Shown here: one piece after another, positions 5,916 through 6,599 of the stretch
Position numbering within the stretch: the stretch's first letter is position 1
How the letters are laid out: each line of letters opens with the position of its first letter
DNA from: an uncultured Collinsella sp.
GTDB lineage: Bacteria > Actinomycetota > Coriobacteriia > Coriobacteriales > Coriobacteriaceae
DNA: 6,599 bases
Assembly (NCBI GenBank): GCA_902482615.1
Contig: CABTAA010000095.1
Coordinates: 1 to 6,599 of the forward strand
Direction: 5' to 3'
The notes under the pieces: model-generated
Database searches by the model: none
What the model saw: the letters and a program-made list of their open reading frames with translations, nothing else
What the model was told of the DNA's origin: nothing
Translations under genes and position numbers: made by a program

Positions 5916-5948
5916 GTAACAGTACTCATATTTGATGTTTTTTGACCA
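5916..5948 (-). repeat. Right terminal inverted repeat of the MITE-like element
   Basis: On the plus strand it begins GTAACAGTACTCAT and ends TTTTTTGACCA. It mirrors 5732-5764. The same tip, GGTCAAAA, appears a third time at 6039-6046 in the orientation of the left end. Confidence 0.65.
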
Positions 5949-5960
5949 GCAGGTCTCCCC

Positions 5961-5979
5961 GCCTTAGCAAATCTAAGGC
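5961..5979. repeat. Small perfect hairpin next to the argD terminator
   Basis: GCCTTAG (5961-5967) and CTAAGGC (5973-5979) pair perfectly around CAAAT. No T-run follows on either strand. It sits directly beyond the T-run of the argD terminator and may be an accessory structure. Confidence 0.5.
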
Positions 5980-6039
5980 AAAACGGGTTCCAGACCGCTG
6001 AATCGTGCCGTATATGGCACGTCCGCAGTCCGGAACCCG
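5980..6039 (-). terminator. Long-stem rho-independent terminator of argD
   Basis: A 56-nt imperfect palindrome. CGGGTTCC (5984-5991) pairs with GGAACCCG (6032-6039), with CGTGCC (6004-6009) and GGCACG (6016-6021) at the tip. The middle adds seven more pairs with three mismatches and a two-base bulge, for about 21 pairs in all. Read on the minus strand it is followed by TTTT (5983-5980), and it lies 25 bases after the argD stop codon. The plus-strand reading has no T-run. The T-run is short, so termination may be partial. Confidence 0.6.
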
Positions 6040-6064
6040 GTCAAAATTGAGTTATTGCGCTGTG

Positions 6065-6599
6065 TTAGGCCAAAACGTCCGACAAAATCTCGATCAGGCT
6101 GTCCACGTCGGCTTCCTCGCAGATAAGCGGCGGCAGGAAACGCAGCGTGTGGGCACCAGTAGCGTTAACCACTGCGCCGGCGGCCAGCGCGCGGGCAACA
6201 ATATCATGCGCATCGCCCGCAGCGTCATCCAGATCGCAGCCGAGCATTAAGCCGCGACCGCGTACCTCGACCACATGCGGCAGCTTGGTGAGCTTTGCCT
6301 CCATATAAGCACCCACCTTGGCAGCATGCTCGGCATAATCGCCGCGCACGAGCGCGGAGAGCGTCGCGGCGCACGCCGCGACAGCCAAGCAGCTACCGCC
6401 AAAGGTCGAACCGTGGTCGCCCGGCTTAAACACGTCGGCGATCTCCTTCTTTGCCACCACGGCACCCATGGGCACGCCATCGGCAATGCCCTTGGCAAGG
6501 CTCATAATGTCGGGCTCCACGCCATAGGTCTGGAATGCAAACGGCTTGCCGGAGCGGAAGATGCCACACTGGACCTCGTCGGCGATAAGAACGGCACCC
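6065..6599 (-). CDS. argD: Acetylornithine aminotransferase ArgD, C-terminal 177 residues (start beyond window edge)
   Basis: A class III PLP-dependent aminotransferase converting N-acetylglutamate semialdehyde to N-acetylornithine in cytoplasmic arginine synthesis. The visible part starts within the PLP-binding core: ADEVQCG (the Asp is expected to contact the pyridine nitrogen). It is followed by YGVEPDIMSLAKG, whose Lys (visible residue 36) is the expected Schiff-base lysine. GDHGSTFGG (60-68) supplies the phosphate-contacting Thr from the partner subunit. The C-terminus VRGRGLMLG ... LRFLPPL is typical of ArgD. The family is about 390-400 residues, so slightly over half is off the window. 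The GTG at 6518-6520 is an internal valine, not a start. The stop is TAA at 6065-6067 with a hairpin terminator following. Other class III members (such as ornithine or GABA aminotransferases) are possible but match less well. Confidence 0.88.
   Translation of the reverse strand, partial: GAVLIADEVQCGIFRSGKPFAFQTYGVEPDIMSLAKGIADGVPMGAVVAKKEIADVFKPGDHGSTFGGSCLAVAACAATLSALVRGDYAEHAAKVGAYMEAKLTKLPHVVEVRGRGLMLGCDLDDAAGDAHDIVARALAAGAVVNATGAHTLRFLPPLICEEADVDSLIEILSDVLA

Larger units (their letters stand above)
5732..5948. mobile_element. MITE-like element, 217 bp, with 33-bp terminal inverted repeats
   Basis: The two ends are imperfect inverted copies: 5732-5764 and 5916-5948 match at 28 of 33 positions after reverse complementing. 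Both start TGGTCAAAAAA, and both contain ATGAGTACTG and end in TAC. The interior is visibly A+T-rich against G+C-rich surroundings and has no open frame that looks like a protein. A further inner inverted pair is AGATAGCA (5785-5792) with TGCTATCT (5873-5880). Size, TIRs and lack of coding content fit a non-autonomous element moved in trans by a transposase. I see no clear target-site duplication, so it may be old, or a plain long inverted repeat. The family is not recognised. Confidence 0.55.

Noticed and set aside
5732..5948. CRISPR-like or phage attachment array in the A+T-rich region
   Set aside because: There are no regularly spaced direct repeats. The visible symmetry is inverted and confined to the two ends and a few inner pairs.

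Overview
This window looks like chromosomal DNA from a high-G+C Gram-positive gut bacterium of the class Coriobacteriia, most likely Collinsella or a close relative. The protein flavour, the codon use rich in G and C, and the tRNA-associated intergenic repeats point there. This placement comes from familiarity, not from a database search. Protein genes fill about 80% of the window, and all are ordinary housekeeping families. The unusual material lies in two intergenic stretches, 3052-3450 and 5320-6064.

Left part (minus strand, read right to left): a MurE-type Mur ligase (1534-3051), a HAD-superfamily phosphatase (588-1499) and glutamate racemase MurI (534 down to the window edge, C-terminus missing). 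They follow each other with gaps of 34 and 53 bases and no visible terminator, so they are probably one operon. MurI makes D-glutamate, which MurD adds to the peptidoglycan precursor. MurE then adds the third residue. The HAD enzyme between them has no assigned substrate.

Middle: a divergent intergenic region (3052-3450) separates murE from asnB. It holds a strong hairpin-plus-T-run terminator (3281-3325) that points toward asnB, although no plus-strand gene lies upstream of it. Another stem (3218-3262) comes before it and a 7-bp hairpin (3398-3418) follows it. The arrangement fits either an attenuated asnB leader or a separate short RNA. The gene asnB (3451-5319) encodes a complete glutamine-hydrolysing asparagine synthetase.

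Right part: a tRNA-Val(TAC) gene with its own promoter and encoded CCA (5377-5452) is followed by its terminator. About 185 bases further on, the tRNA 3' end and terminator occur again as a diverged copy. Each copy is followed by an antisense copy of the tRNA T-arm. Next is a visibly A+T-rich, 217-bp, MITE-like element with imperfect 33-bp terminal inverted repeats (5732-5948) and no coding capacity. A long palindromic hairpin (5984-6039) then serves as the probable terminator of argD. The C-terminal part of argD (acetylornithine aminotransferase, minus strand) enters from the right edge.

No new protein system is visible. The best candidates for something undescribed are the tandem tRNA-tail repeat, the MITE-like element and the possible asnB leader RNA.
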